From positions 310,001 through 374,000 of the forward strand of contig NZ_JBHSTP010000003.1 in NCBI RefSeq assembly GCF_042660285.1: a DNA stretch of 64,000 nucleotides. The letters run 5' to 3'. This stretch comes from Luethyella okanaganae. GTDB taxonomy: Bacteria; Actinomycetota; Actinomycetes; Actinomycetales; Microbacteriaceae. Under the pieces are notes generated by a model that saw only the letters and a list, made by a program, of their open reading frames with translations, ran no database searches and was not told the DNA's origin. Below, in pieces: positions 52,319-60,191 of the stretch; the stretch's first letter is position 1, and the number at the start of each line of letters is the position of its first letter. Made by a program: the position numbers and the translations under genes.

Positions 52319-54226
52319 CTATGGCGATGGCGCGATCGTCACGATGCTGGACAGCGGAAGAGTGCGCTCGATGTCCGAGGTTCGGTCCCGCGCCCGCAGG
52401 CGTCCGTTCGCGACGCTCGTCGGTTCGAGCAGGTAGTCGGAGACGACGCCGCCGGGAAGTCGCACGCTCACGGTGAGGGCTTGCTTGGCCCTGATCGCGA
52501 TATCCAGCTGCCGTGCCAGCCAGGCCTGTCCGGTCTCGGTGGTATCGGCGTTCGACATGCGTAGTCGGGCGATGAGCTCTGACACCGGGTCGCCGGCGGC
52601 GGCGGGGCTGCTCTGGGTCGCATGTCGTCGCCGTAAACGGATGATCTCGCCCTCGGCGTCCTCGGCGGCCACCGGATACCGGGCGTCGCTCAGCGCCCAG
52701 AAGACGACGTCTGCCGTGAATCTGCTGAGCAGCCGGTGCGGACCGGAGCGCAGCAGCCCGAGAGAGGCGAGCAGCTGGTCGACCGCGACCGTGCCGAGCA
52801 GCTCGGCGTCGTCGGAACGAACAGCGCTGTGCATGGAATCCTCACCGTGCACGGCGCTGACTCGCAGTCGTCCGTATCGTGCGGCCGACTCGGTCACGAG
52901 ATAGTCGAGCGGTTGCGGAACGCCCGTGAGCGAGATGCCGGCGAGAAACTCGAGTATGGTCTCTGCGGTCTCTCCGGTGGCCAGGGCTCGGTTCACGGAT
53001 GCGGCCGTGACCCGGTAGCTCGAGGCGAGCTCTCGACCCTCGACCTCGGCCATGCCGCGCAACCGGGCGTCGAGGGCTGGGGTCAGCGGGCCAGGAGCGA
53101 CGATGGTGAGGTCGTGCTGCAGATAGACGTTCTCGACCTCGGGAGGCAGCAGCGATGCCACGGCGTTCTCGGCGTCGTCTGCGCGTCCTGCGAGCAGCAG
53201 CGCACCGGCGGCTCCGGGAGTGCCCCCCGCGGTGATGCCGAGCAGTTCGGCATCGCGCGTGCGCTCAGCGATGCGCTCGTCCATGCGTGTGCCGGCGGCC
53301 GGGTAGATCCAGGCGACGTAGCCGAGCAGCGCGGAGCCCCACGGCCGGTGCGCCCGAGCGGCGAGGACGTCGCGCACGTCGGCGGGCAGCTCCGCGTGCC
53401 AGGCGCGCGCGAGCACCGCCCAGCGGGCGCTCGTGCTGCCATGCAGCCATTCCTCGCCGGCATCGGTGGCGAGCCAGTGCCCGGAGTCCCGCGCGACGAG
53501 TTCCGCTCGCACGGCGATCCCGAGGTGGGCCGGAACATCGTCCAGTGAGACCCCCATGGCCAGGGCGAGACGCTTGGAGTCCGGTAGCGAGAGTCCTCCG
53601 CGGCTGAGCTCGCGCGCGGGCTCGGCTGAGACGGAGGCGACGAGTTCCGCTGTCGCTGAGACGGAGGCGAAGGCACGTTCGGCTGCGAGTCGATCGACGA
53701 TGCGGGTATCCGCATCGACAGGCGCATCGACGGCGACGGGCGGATGAGGCGCCGCCAGCTCGGCAACGCCCGGAAGTCCTTCCCTCGGCCACGCGCACAG
53801 GCGTTCCGACACGGCCGCGAACGGCATCAGGGTGTGACCATCGAGAGTTGCGAGCAGGAGGCCGTGCAAGCGCGCGGAGCGTGCGAGCACGATCTCGGCT
53901 GTGACCGACTCCTGCCCGAGCTCGGAGAGACGGGTCGCGATCGCCTCTGCAGTCGGGGCATGCTTGGTGAGCAGTGCCGGGCTCGTGGCATCCGTCCGAC
54001 CGGGCTCGTCCTCCCCTTTTGCCGCAAGTTCGCCGGCAACGGCGAGCACCGCCAGACGTGTGCGGTCGAGGTTGGCGAGTGCGTGCTGGATCGACTCGGG
54101 GGCGAGCAGTGCCTCGGCGAGATCGAAGTAGTCATGGATGCCCGTGCTCGCGAACTCACGCGACTCGAGCGCCGCCGCGAGTTCGGTATCGCCCAGCGAG
54201 CGGAGTCGTGCAGCGAGGGAGAGCAT
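52319..54226 (-). CDS. Helicase-associated (Helicase_C_3/XPB N-terminal-like) protein
   Basis: A 635-residue actinobacterial protein always found beside the XPB helicase, to my knowledge. The N-terminal part (MLSLAARLRSLGDTELAAAL, FDLAEALLAPESIQHALANL) resembles winged-helix repeats. The C-terminal Helicase_C_3 region includes VYLQHDLTIVAPGPLTP and the closing domain ISLTGVPQPLDYLVTESAARYGRL. There are no ATPase motifs, so it is probably a DNA-binding or regulatory partner of the helicase. Confidence 0.85.
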   Translation of the reverse strand: MLSLAARLRSLGDTELAAALESREFASTGIHDYFDLAEALLAPESIQHALANLDRTRLAVLAVAGELAAKGEDEPGRTDATSPALLTKHAPTAEAIATRLSELGQESVTAEIVLARSARLHGLLLATLDGHTLMPFAAVSERLCAWPREGLPGVAELAAPHPPVAVDAPVDADTRIVDRLAAERAFASVSATAELVASVSAEPARELSRGGLSLPDSKRLALAMGVSLDDVPAHLGIAVRAELVARDSGHWLATDAGEEWLHGSTSARWAVLARAWHAELPADVRDVLAARAHRPWGSALLGYVAWIYPAAGTRMDERIAERTRDAELLGITAGGTPGAAGALLLAGRADDAENAVASLLPPEVENVYLQHDLTIVAPGPLTPALDARLRGMAEVEGRELASSYRVTAASVNRALATGETAETILEFLAGISLTGVPQPLDYLVTESAARYGRLRVSAVHGEDSMHSAVRSDDAELLGTVAVDQLLASLGLLRSGPHRLLSRFTADVVFWALSDARYPVAAEDAEGEIIRLRRRHATQSSPAAAGDPVSELIARLRMSNADTTETGQAWLARQLDIAIRAKQALTVSVRLPGGVVSDYLLEPTSVANGRLRARDRTSDIERTLPLSSIVTIAPSP

Positions 54227-54235
54227 CCCTACCCG

Positions 54236-54508
54236 CTACTGCTTGGCCTGTCGGGCTTCGCGGCCGCGCCGGATGCCCGAGAGGATCATCAGCACGATGA
54301 TGAGGAGGAATCCGACGGGAAGTCCGATGAGGGGGAAGACGGTGACCAACGGCCATAGTCCCTGGCCGAAGTCCGCTTGCTGCATGCCGCTCGCGGTGGC
54401 GGCGATGATGGCGATGAATGCGACGATCGACAACCCGACGACTCCGGCCACCATATAGGCGAGCACGCGCTCGGTGCGATTGCCGGGGTCGGGAGTCTTC
54501 GAGGTCAC
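54236..54508 (-). CDS. Small two-helix membrane protein
   Basis: A 90-residue protein with transmembrane helices at about 18-42 (MVAGVVGLSIVAFIAIIAAT) and 52-76 (TVFPLIGLPVGFLLIIVLMI) and a basic tail RRGREARQAKQ. GTG at 54508 is preferred; the frame opens at 54592, but the extra part is arginine-rich and overlaps the next promoter. It ends nine bases before the start of the helicase-associated gene and probably leads that operon. The function is unknown. Confidence 0.65.
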   Translation of the reverse strand: MTSKTPDPGNRTERVLAYMVAGVVGLSIVAFIAIIAATASGMQQADFGQGLWPLVTVFPLIGLPVGFLLIIVLMILSGIRRGREARQAKQ

Positions 54509-54607
54509 AATCTCAAGGATACGGGCAGGGCGGCGTTCGAACGAATAAGCTAGGACCGGACGACGCCGCGATTCGGCGTGCCCGCGTAACAATCAGTGAG
54601 GTTCAAC

Positions 54608-54988
54608 ATGCCTACCGGCAAGGTCAAATTCTACGACGACGAGAAGGGTTTCGGCTTCATCAGCTCTGATGACGGCCAGGAGGTCTTCCTGCACGCGTCG
54701 GCCCTGCCGGCCGGCGCGTCGGTCAAGGCCGGCACCCGCCTGGAGTTCGGCATCGCGGACGGCAAGCGCGGCGCTCAGGCGCTCTCGGTGCGAGTGCTCG
54801 ACGCTCCTCCGAGCCTCGTGAAGCTCACCCGCAAGCCCGCCGACGATATGGCGATCATCATCGAGGATCTCGTGAAGCTCCTCGATGGCATCGGCGCCAA
54901 CCTCAAACGCGGTCGCTACCCCGAGAACTCTCACAGTCGCAAGATCGCCGCGATGCTGCGCAAGGTTGCTGACGAGCTGGATGCCTGA
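54608..54988 (+). CDS. Cold-shock-domain protein with C-terminal extension
   Basis: A 126-residue protein. Residues 1-66 are a cold-shock domain with KVKFYDDEKGFGFI and EVFLHASALP as RNP motifs. The remaining 60 residues form a helical extension (PSLVKLTRKPADDMAIIIED and SRKIAAMLRKVADELDA) absent from CspA. This extended type is conserved in actinobacteria next to DUF3027 and helicase genes. ATG at 54608. The stop lies inside the DUF3027 gene, an eight-base overlap. Confidence 0.9.
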   Translation: MPTGKVKFYDDEKGFGFISSDDGQEVFLHASALPAGASVKAGTRLEFGIADGKRGAQALSVRVLDAPPSLVKLTRKPADDMAIIIEDLVKLLDGIGANLKRGRYPENSHSRKIAAMLRKVADELDA

Positions 54989-55922
54989 GATCGACAGCAC
55001 GGACGAGTTCGCCGGCGAGGTCCCGGTCGCGGAGCCGACGACCGGGACCGGCCCCGTCGCCGCGGGCTCCGACGGGTCGGGAAGCGGAGACGGCAGCGGT
55101 CGTGAGGAGGGCGCCGATGGGACCGAGCCCGCTCCGCTGGATGCCGCCGCCGAGTGGGCGGAGCGTCCTGTGCCGGTCGCCGACGAGGTGCTGCTCGCCG
55201 CGGTCGATCTGGCGCGAGCCGCTCTGCTCGAGGTCACGCCGGCCGAGACCATCGGCCGCCCGGTCGGTCACGTCGTCGAGGGGGAGCATGTTCTGTCGTT
55301 GCTCTTCGAGTGCGCGCTGGCCGGGTATCCGGGCTGGCACTGGACGGTCAGCCTCTCGCGCATCGATGACGAGGCGGCACCGTCGGTTCTGGAGGCCGAA
55401 CTCATGCCGGGCGACCACGCCCTGCTGGCACCAGAATGGGTGCCGTGGTCGGAGCGTCTCGCGGACTATCGCTCCGCTCAGGAGCTGATCGAAGCCGAGG
55501 CCCTGGTCGCGGCGGTCGGCGACGTCGGTCCGGGCGAGTCCGACGACGACATCGACGACGACGACGATGATGATGATGATGATCTTCACGACGTCGAGGA
55601 CGACGATATCGACGGCGTCGACATCGACCGGCTCGGCGAGCACGATGATGACGAGCCTGATGATGACGAGCCTGACGACGAGCCTGACGACGACGCGGAT
55701 GACGACCAGCAGGACGAGGACGAGCAGGACCACGACTTCGACGAGCAGGACCACGACTTCGACGAGCAGGACGACGATGCCGCGCTAGCGGCGGCGAACT
55801 TGCACGACGAGCAGGCCGGCGAGCCCGAGCCCGACGCCGATGGCGCTGCACCAGGGCCACCAGCCGAATCCGGCGGCATCGAGTTCGGCGCCGAAGATCA
55901 GAAGCACGACGAAGGCCACTGA
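54981..55922 (+). CDS. DUF3027 protein with long acidic tail
   Basis: A 313-residue protein. The DUF3027 core (about residues 50-180) contains GRPVGHVVEGEHVLSLLFEC, GYPGWHWTVSLSRID and the C-terminal LAPEWVPWSERL. From about residue 183 the chain is dominated by Asp and Glu for 90 residues, including runs of ten aspartates and two copies of DEQDHDF. The function is unknown; an acidic tail suggests interaction with basic or nucleic-acid-binding proteins. It is coupled to the preceding cold-shock gene. The last 138 bp lie antisense to the DUF2530 gene. Confidence 0.88.
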   Translation: MPEIDSTDEFAGEVPVAEPTTGTGPVAAGSDGSGSGDGSGREEGADGTEPAPLDAAAEWAERPVPVADEVLLAAVDLARAALLEVTPAETIGRPVGHVVEGEHVLSLLFECALAGYPGWHWTVSLSRIDDEAAPSVLEAELMPGDHALLAPEWVPWSERLADYRSAQELIEAEALVAAVGDVGPGESDDDIDDDDDDDDDDLHDVEDDDIDGVDIDRLGEHDDDEPDDDEPDDEPDDDADDDQQDEDEQDHDFDEQDHDFDEQDDDAALAAANLHDEQAGEPEPDADGAAPGPPAESGGIEFGAEDQKHDEGH

Positions 55923-56018
55923 CCAGAGTCCCGTGCCTGCGAGCACGGCCTTGCGTCCGTCGGCCCTCGCAGGCAGCGGATCGGGACGGCGTTCGCTGTC
56001 TTTCAACCAGATACGCAT
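55785..56018 (-). CDS. DUF2530 small membrane protein
   Basis: A 77-residue protein with two transmembrane helices (about 27-45 and 54-73) and a basic end VQVRRR. The N-terminus RIWLKDSERRPDPLPARADGR precedes the first helix. It matches the actinobacterial DUF2530 type. The gene converges on and overlaps the DUF3027 gene by 138 bp, so its second helix is encoded opposite the acidic tail's end. Confidence 0.8.
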   Translation of the reverse strand: MRIWLKDSERRPDPLPARADGRKAVLAGTGLWSVAFVVLLIFGAELDAAGFGWWPWCSAIGVGLGLAGLLVVQVRRR

Positions 56019-56219
56019 CGCAGCCAGTGTGTTGCGCCGGACGCCGCCCCGTCAAGTCATGGTCTGCACTGGACCCGTTGCCCCAGTGTCGGCCCAGGAG
56101 GCTTCGCGGGCGCAGCCGACGGAGAACGGCGGAGCAGAATGCTCGGCGGCGGAGATAGAGCGCTCAGCCGGCGGATAGGGTGCGCGTAGCTGCAGCGTGC
56201 TCGGTCGGCGAGGTGCCGC

Positions 56220-57335
56220 TCAGCCCAGGTTGTCGACGACGAACTCGATCGACGAGACGAGCGAGCGCACGTCGTCCGGCTCGATCGCGGCGAAGGTCGC
56301 GATGCGCAACTGATTGCGGCCGAGCTTGCGGTACGGCTCTGTGTCGACGATCCCGTTGGCGCGCAGGGCCTTGGCAACCGCCGCCGCATCGACCCTGTCG
56401 TCGAAGTCGATCGTCACGACGACCGGCGAGCGGTGCTCGGGGTCGGCCACGAAGGGGGTTGCATAGTCGACGCGCTCTGCCCAGTCGTAGAGCACACCCG
56501 ACGACTCCGCCGTGCGGGCGGCCGCCCAGGAGAGCCCGCCGTTGTCGTTGATCCAGTCGAGCTGGTTCTCCAGCAGCAGCAGGGTCGAGAGGGCCGGCGT
56601 GTTGAGGGTCTGGTTCAGCCGCGAGTTGTCTACGGCGTTCTTGAGGCTCAGGAACTCGGGGATGTAACGCTCGCTCGCCGCGATCCGCTCGACGCGTTCG
56701 AGCGCGGCGGGAGAGAAGAGCGCGAGCCAGAGCCCACCATCCGAGGCGAAGTTCTTCTGCGGCGCGAAGTAGTAAACGTCGGTCTCGCCCGCGTCAAAGT
56801 CGATCCCGCCGGCGGCGCTCGTCGCATCGATCACCGTGAGCGCGCCGTCGTCCCCGTGCACGCGACGCACAGGCGCGGCGACCCCGGTGGAGGTCTCGTT
56901 GTGCGGCCAGGCGTAGACATCGATGCCCGCGACGGCCTCGGTCTCGCTGCGTGATCCTGCCGGGCTGCTACGCACGTCGGGGGCCTGAAGCCACGGAGCG
57001 CCGGCCGCCGCGGCGAACTTCTGGCCGAACTCGCCGAATGTCAGGTTCTGGCTGCGGCGCGCGATGAGGGCGAAGGATGCCGCATCCCAGAACGCCGTCG
57101 AACCACCGTTGCCGAGCACGATCTCGTATCCATCCGGAGCGCGGAACAGTTCGCCGAGTCCCGCGCGAATCCGGCCGACGAGGTCTTTGACTGGAGCTTG
57201 GCGATGCGAGGTCCCGAGGATGGCGGCTCCCGGCCCGGTGAGATGGCCGAGCTGCTCATTCCGCACTTTGGACGGGCCGCATCCGAAACGTCCGTCGGCG
57301 GGCAGGAGTGATGAGGGAATGGAGAGCTGCGGCAT
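56220..57335 (-). CDS. serC: Phosphoserine aminotransferase
   Basis: Transaminates 3-phosphohydroxypyruvate in serine biosynthesis. The 371-residue class V PLP enzyme has the cofactor lysine K194 in APQKNFASDGGLW, VIDATSAAGGIDFD for the pyridine nitrogen Asp, and LGNGGSTAFWDAAS for phosphate binding. The opening DGRFGCGPSKVR is diagnostic of the actinobacterial/mycobacterial SerC type. It is divergent from the DtxR/IdeR gene. Confidence 0.94.
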   Translation of the reverse strand: MPQLSIPSSLLPADGRFGCGPSKVRNEQLGHLTGPGAAILGTSHRQAPVKDLVGRIRAGLGELFRAPDGYEIVLGNGGSTAFWDAASFALIARRSQNLTFGEFGQKFAAAAGAPWLQAPDVRSSPAGSRSETEAVAGIDVYAWPHNETSTGVAAPVRRVHGDDGALTVIDATSAAGGIDFDAGETDVYYFAPQKNFASDGGLWLALFSPAALERVERIAASERYIPEFLSLKNAVDNSRLNQTLNTPALSTLLLLENQLDWINDNGGLSWAAARTAESSGVLYDWAERVDYATPFVADPEHRSPVVVTIDFDDRVDAAAVAKALRANGIVDTEPYRKLGRNQLRIATFAAIEPDDVRSLVSSIEFVVDNLG

Positions 57336-57412
57336 ACCTTGAGTCTAATTGTGCCGCCACAGGCAGGTAGGCTTGTTATGCACCGGCGCGACTGACACAT
57401 GGGGAGGCGTGA

Positions 57413-58105
57413 ATGACGGATCTCATCGACACCACGGAGATGTACCTCCGCACCATCCTCGATCTCGAGGAGGAGAACATCGTTCCTCTGCGTGCGCGCA
57501 TCTCGGAACGGCTCGGTCACTCCGGACCGACGGTGTCGCAGACCGTAGCGCGCATGGAACGCGACGGCCTTGTCGTCGTCTCCGGCGACCGCCATCTCGA
57601 GCTCACGGCGGCCGGCCGCAGCAAGGCCGTGCATGTCATGCGCAAGCATCGGCTTGCGGAACGTCTGCTCGCCGACGTCATCGGTCTCGAGTGGGAGTAC
57701 GTGCACGACGAAGCATGCCGCTGGGAGCATGTGATGAGCGAGCAGGTCGAGCGCAGACTGCTCGAGCTTCTCGACCACCCCAAGGAGTCCCCGTACGGCA
57801 ACCCGATCCCGGGCCTTGAAGAGCTCGGTGAGATACCGGCCGATCCGTTCATGACGGGTGTGGTCAACATCGTCGACCTCGTCGCGCGGAACGCCGAGCC
57901 GGTGACCGCGTCGATCCGCCGTCTCGGTGAGCCGGTGCAGTTCGACCCAGAACTGCTGGCCCAGCTCAAGCAGTCCGGGGTCATGCCCGGTGCCGAGGGC
58001 GTCTTCTCCGCCGCCGGCTCCTACGTTCTCGTGCAGGTGGACGGATTCGGCGAGGGTTTGGAACTACCCAATGAGGTCGCCGGGCATATTTTCGTCGCCT
58101 CCTGA
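57413..58105 (+). CDS. ideR: DtxR/IdeR iron-dependent repressor
   Basis: A 230-residue metalloregulator of iron uptake and storage. The N-terminal winged helix reads YLRTILDLEEENI and HSGPTVSQTVARMERDGL. Metal ligands fall at the canonical numbers: Met10, Cys102, Glu105 and His106 for the primary site, and His79, Glu83 and His98 for the ancillary site. A C-terminal SH3-like domain (about 150-230) completes the full-length IdeR type. ATG at 57413 follows GGGGAGG. A matching palindrome is present before carD (28157-28176). Confidence 0.94.
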   Translation: MTDLIDTTEMYLRTILDLEEENIVPLRARISERLGHSGPTVSQTVARMERDGLVVVSGDRHLELTAAGRSKAVHVMRKHRLAERLLADVIGLEWEYVHDEACRWEHVMSEQVERRLLELLDHPKESPYGNPIPGLEELGEIPADPFMTGVVNIVDLVARNAEPVTASIRRLGEPVQFDPELLAQLKQSGVMPGAEGVFSAAGSYVLVQVDGFGEGLELPNEVAGHIFVAS

Positions 58106-58344
58106 GCCCCGGGATCCTGCGGGACTCGACCGATTCGCCGTTACCGATTCGTGAGAAATCGGTGTTCTCGATGTGACATCGGGATGAACCTCCCGTATCC
58201 TCGTACGAGTCCCACTGACCAGAAGCCGGTCGACGGACTCGAATCAGGACGTCCCCCAGACCCGTCTCTTGGTTCGAACAACAATACGCGTATGCGCATT
58301 GGACGGGGCAGCTACCTAGTGTTGCAGGGGCGCCGGAGGTGACT
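58106..58344 (+). promoter_or_regulatory. Long leader of the NlpC/P60 gene
   Basis: This 239-bp region contains a GAGTCC...GGACTC stem (about 58206-58238) and ends with CAGCTACCTAGTG, GCAGGGGCGCC and a perfect Shine-Dalgarno GGAGGTGA. Elements of this layout recur in the leader of the CHAP gene at 60.0-60.2 kb. It may be a structured regulatory leader, possibly a diverged c-di-AMP riboswitch, which I could not confirm. Confidence 0.4.
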
Positions 58345-59169
58345 TTGGCTCTATTAGGTCCCAAGCGTTTAGGCCCCAAGCGTTCCGTGAGGAACGACGA
58401 TTCGAAAAGCATCACCATCGCGAAGGCTCCGGGCGAACCCATCGATCGGCCTGTGACCCCTACGCCCGGCCACACGAGCCGTCGGCGCGGTGCCCTCGGC
58501 AATGTCGTGGTCATGGCTCTCGCCACCGGCATGGTGGCCACTGTCGCGCTTCCGGCATACGCCTTCGCGCCGGGCTCGAACGGAACCCGGTTCGGCGCGA
58601 CGGCCGCCACCGAGATGAAAGCCGCGCAGGCGCAGCACGTGATGGTCGACGAGCAGGCGACGACCATCACCGTCGCCCGCGACGGGTACACTGCCACGAG
58701 CGAGGCCGAGTTGCGCCAGGCGGAGGCCGACGCACGTCGCGTCGAGGTCGCCTCGCAGATGGCCGCATACGCCGCCGCATACTCTGGTCCCTCTGTCGGC
58801 GACCTCCTCTCCAGCCCTGCGTATCCGAACTACGACCTCGCCTCGGTCTACAAAGTGGCATTGCAGTATCAGGGCGTGCCCTACGTCTACGGCGGGGCGA
58901 CCCCGGCCGGCTTCGACTGCTCCGGCTTCATCATGTACGTCTACGCCCAGTTCGGCATTGGACTGCCCCATTCCTCCTCCGGACAGGGTGCCGCGGGAAC
59001 GCGCATCTCCGAGGCCGACGCCCGGCCAGGCGATCTCGTGATCATGGACGGGCACGACGGTTTCTATGCGGGCAATGGCAACATCCTGCACGCGCCCTAC
59101 GAAGGAGCGTCCGTCCGGGTGCAGCCGATCTGGACGAGCAACTACTACATCGTCCGCCTCGGCATCTGA
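58345..59169 (+). CDS. Secreted NlpC/P60 (C40) cell-wall peptidase
   Basis: A peptidoglycan D-gamma-glutamyl-meso-DAP-type endopeptidase, 274 residues from the TTG start at 58345, which has GGAGGTGA at the ideal distance; GTG at 58339 is the alternative. A charged N-terminus precedes a signal/anchor helix (VVVMALATGMVATVALPAYA). A module with VARDGYTATSEAELRQAE follows, then the NlpC/P60 domain with Cys192 in FDCSGFIMYVY and the histidine in ILHAP. The same N-terminal module is found in the CHAP protein at 60.2 kb. Confidence 0.9.
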   Translation: MALLGPKRLGPKRSVRNDDSKSITIAKAPGEPIDRPVTPTPGHTSRRRGALGNVVVMALATGMVATVALPAYAFAPGSNGTRFGATAATEMKAAQAQHVMVDEQATTITVARDGYTATSEAELRQAEADARRVEVASQMAAYAAAYSGPSVGDLLSSPAYPNYDLASVYKVALQYQGVPYVYGGATPAGFDCSGFIMYVYAQFGIGLPHSSSGQGAAGTRISEADARPGDLVIMDGHDGFYAGNGNILHAPYEGASVRVQPIWTSNYYIVRLGI

Positions 59170-59310
59170 GCCCTTGCCAGGATGCGGACTTCGTGAATCC
59201 GCGATGAACACTCTGCAGCGGCATGCGCGATCGGCGCGCCATGGTCATATGACGTGCCGATTGTGGTTTAGCCTGTAGCCCTGACGTATCGAGAGTTCTC
59301 GGGAGAGCCA

Positions 59311-59424
59311 ATGGTCGAGTCACGCAACATCCACACCACGGATGACCGCTGTCTCTTCTTCCTGCGGCATAGCAGTCAAACGTGCCTGAGCCACCCTGTG
59401 GCCAGGGGGGCGCTGTCTTTCTGA
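59311..59424 (+). CDS. Possible 37-residue leader or small peptide
   Basis: ATG at 59311 is preceded by GGGAGAG at a good distance and opens a 37-codon frame (beginning MVESRNIHTTDDRCLFFLRH), ending TGA at 59424 within a terminator hairpin. Two cysteines and no hydrophobic helix are present. The combination of RBS, short ORF and overlapping terminator could be a leader-peptide attenuator, but no homologue is recognised. Confidence 0.3.
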   Translation: MVESRNIHTTDDRCLFFLRHSSQTCLSHPVARGALSF

Positions 59425-59437
59425 CAGTGTCCTTTTT
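59408..59437 (+). terminator. Rho-independent terminator
   Basis: GGGCGCTGTC-TTTCT-GACAGTGTCC forms a ten-bp stem with two G-T pairs, followed directly by TTTTTGTTTG. This is the clearest classical terminator in the window. Confidence 0.8.
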
Positions 59438-59521
59438 GTTTGCCCGCTCTCTCCCGCGGCCTCGGTCGGCAGGGTAGTTCGAATGGCTGGAAGCCGTCCA
59501 GCCTGCTTCGAAAGGGAGACC

Positions 59522-60019
59522 ATGCGCACACTGGTTCTGAACGCCGGCTACGAGCCGCTCACCGTCGTCTCGTTCAAACGGGCCCTTGTTCTGGTTATGA
59601 ACGACAAGGCGACGATCGTGCAGAGTGACACCGGGCATCCGGTGTGGAGCTCGTCGGGAGTCTGGGACAGACCCTCGGTGATCCTCCTCAGCCGCTACGT
59701 CCGTCTGCCGCACGTTCGAGCCATGCCCGTGAGCAGGCGCGGGGTGCTGCGCCGCGACGACCATAGGTGCGCGTACTGCGACAAGTCGGCGACCACGATC
59801 GACCATGTGCTGCCGCGTTCTCGCGGGGGTCACGACACCTGGGACAATCTCGTCGCCTGCTGCCTGCGGTGCAACAACGTCAAGGGCGACCACACGCCGG
59901 CCGAAATGGGCTGGCGGCTGCGGATCACTCCCGGGATGCCGCAGGACGGCGGCTGGCTCGTGCGTGGCGCGGAGCGACCGCAGCCGCAGTGGCACGCCTT
60001 TCTCGCTCCGGCAGCGTAA
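59522..60019 (+). CDS. HNH endonuclease-domain protein
   Basis: A 165-residue protein. The N-terminal part RTLVLNAGYEPLTVVSFKRA is followed by the HNH domain with zinc pairs in CAYC and CLRC, the HNH histidine in TTIDHVLPRSRGG, and the asparagine in TWDNLVACC. This chromosomal HNH type is widespread in actinobacteria and cyanobacteria, not obviously mobile, and of unknown role. ATG at 59522 has AAAGGGAGACC upstream. It lies between two wall-hydrolase genes. Confidence 0.88.
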   Translation: MRTLVLNAGYEPLTVVSFKRALVLVMNDKATIVQSDTGHPVWSSSGVWDRPSVILLSRYVRLPHVRAMPVSRRGVLRRDDHRCAYCDKSATTIDHVLPRSRGGHDTWDNLVACCLRCNNVKGDHTPAEMGWRLRITPGMPQDGGWLVRGAERPQPQWHAFLAPAA

Positions 60020-60191
60020 CCCTAAACCTGCCCCTGAAAGTTCGTGACCATTTCGTGACAATCGTCGTGATCTCCCGTAGTGTGGGGCGAGTCCCGAAAC
60101 CGGCGGTCGCGAGTCGCCACTTCATATCGGCACCTAGCTCTCGAGCAGGATTGAACGCGGGGCGCCCATGCGCCACCACGGAGGACATGCA
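60020..60191 (+). promoter_or_regulatory. Leader of the CHAP wall-hydrolase gene
   Basis: This 172-bp stretch contains CGAGTCCCGAAACCGG with a GGCGA/TCGCC stem (about 60087-60119). CACCTAGCTCTCGAGCAGG and GCGGGGCGCCC follow, and GGAGGA precedes the GTG. The order GAGTCCC, ACCGG, CCTAG, GCAGG, GGCGCC, GGAGG parallels the leader of the NlpC/P60 gene. Confidence 0.4.

Larger units (their letters stand above)
59170..59521. other. Intergenic region with possible small transcript
   Basis: This 352-bp gap holds a possible 37-codon ORF (59311-59424) overlapping a factor-independent terminator (59408-59437). The second half before 59522 contains the ribosome-binding site AAAGGGAG for the HNH gene. 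Confidence 0.5.
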
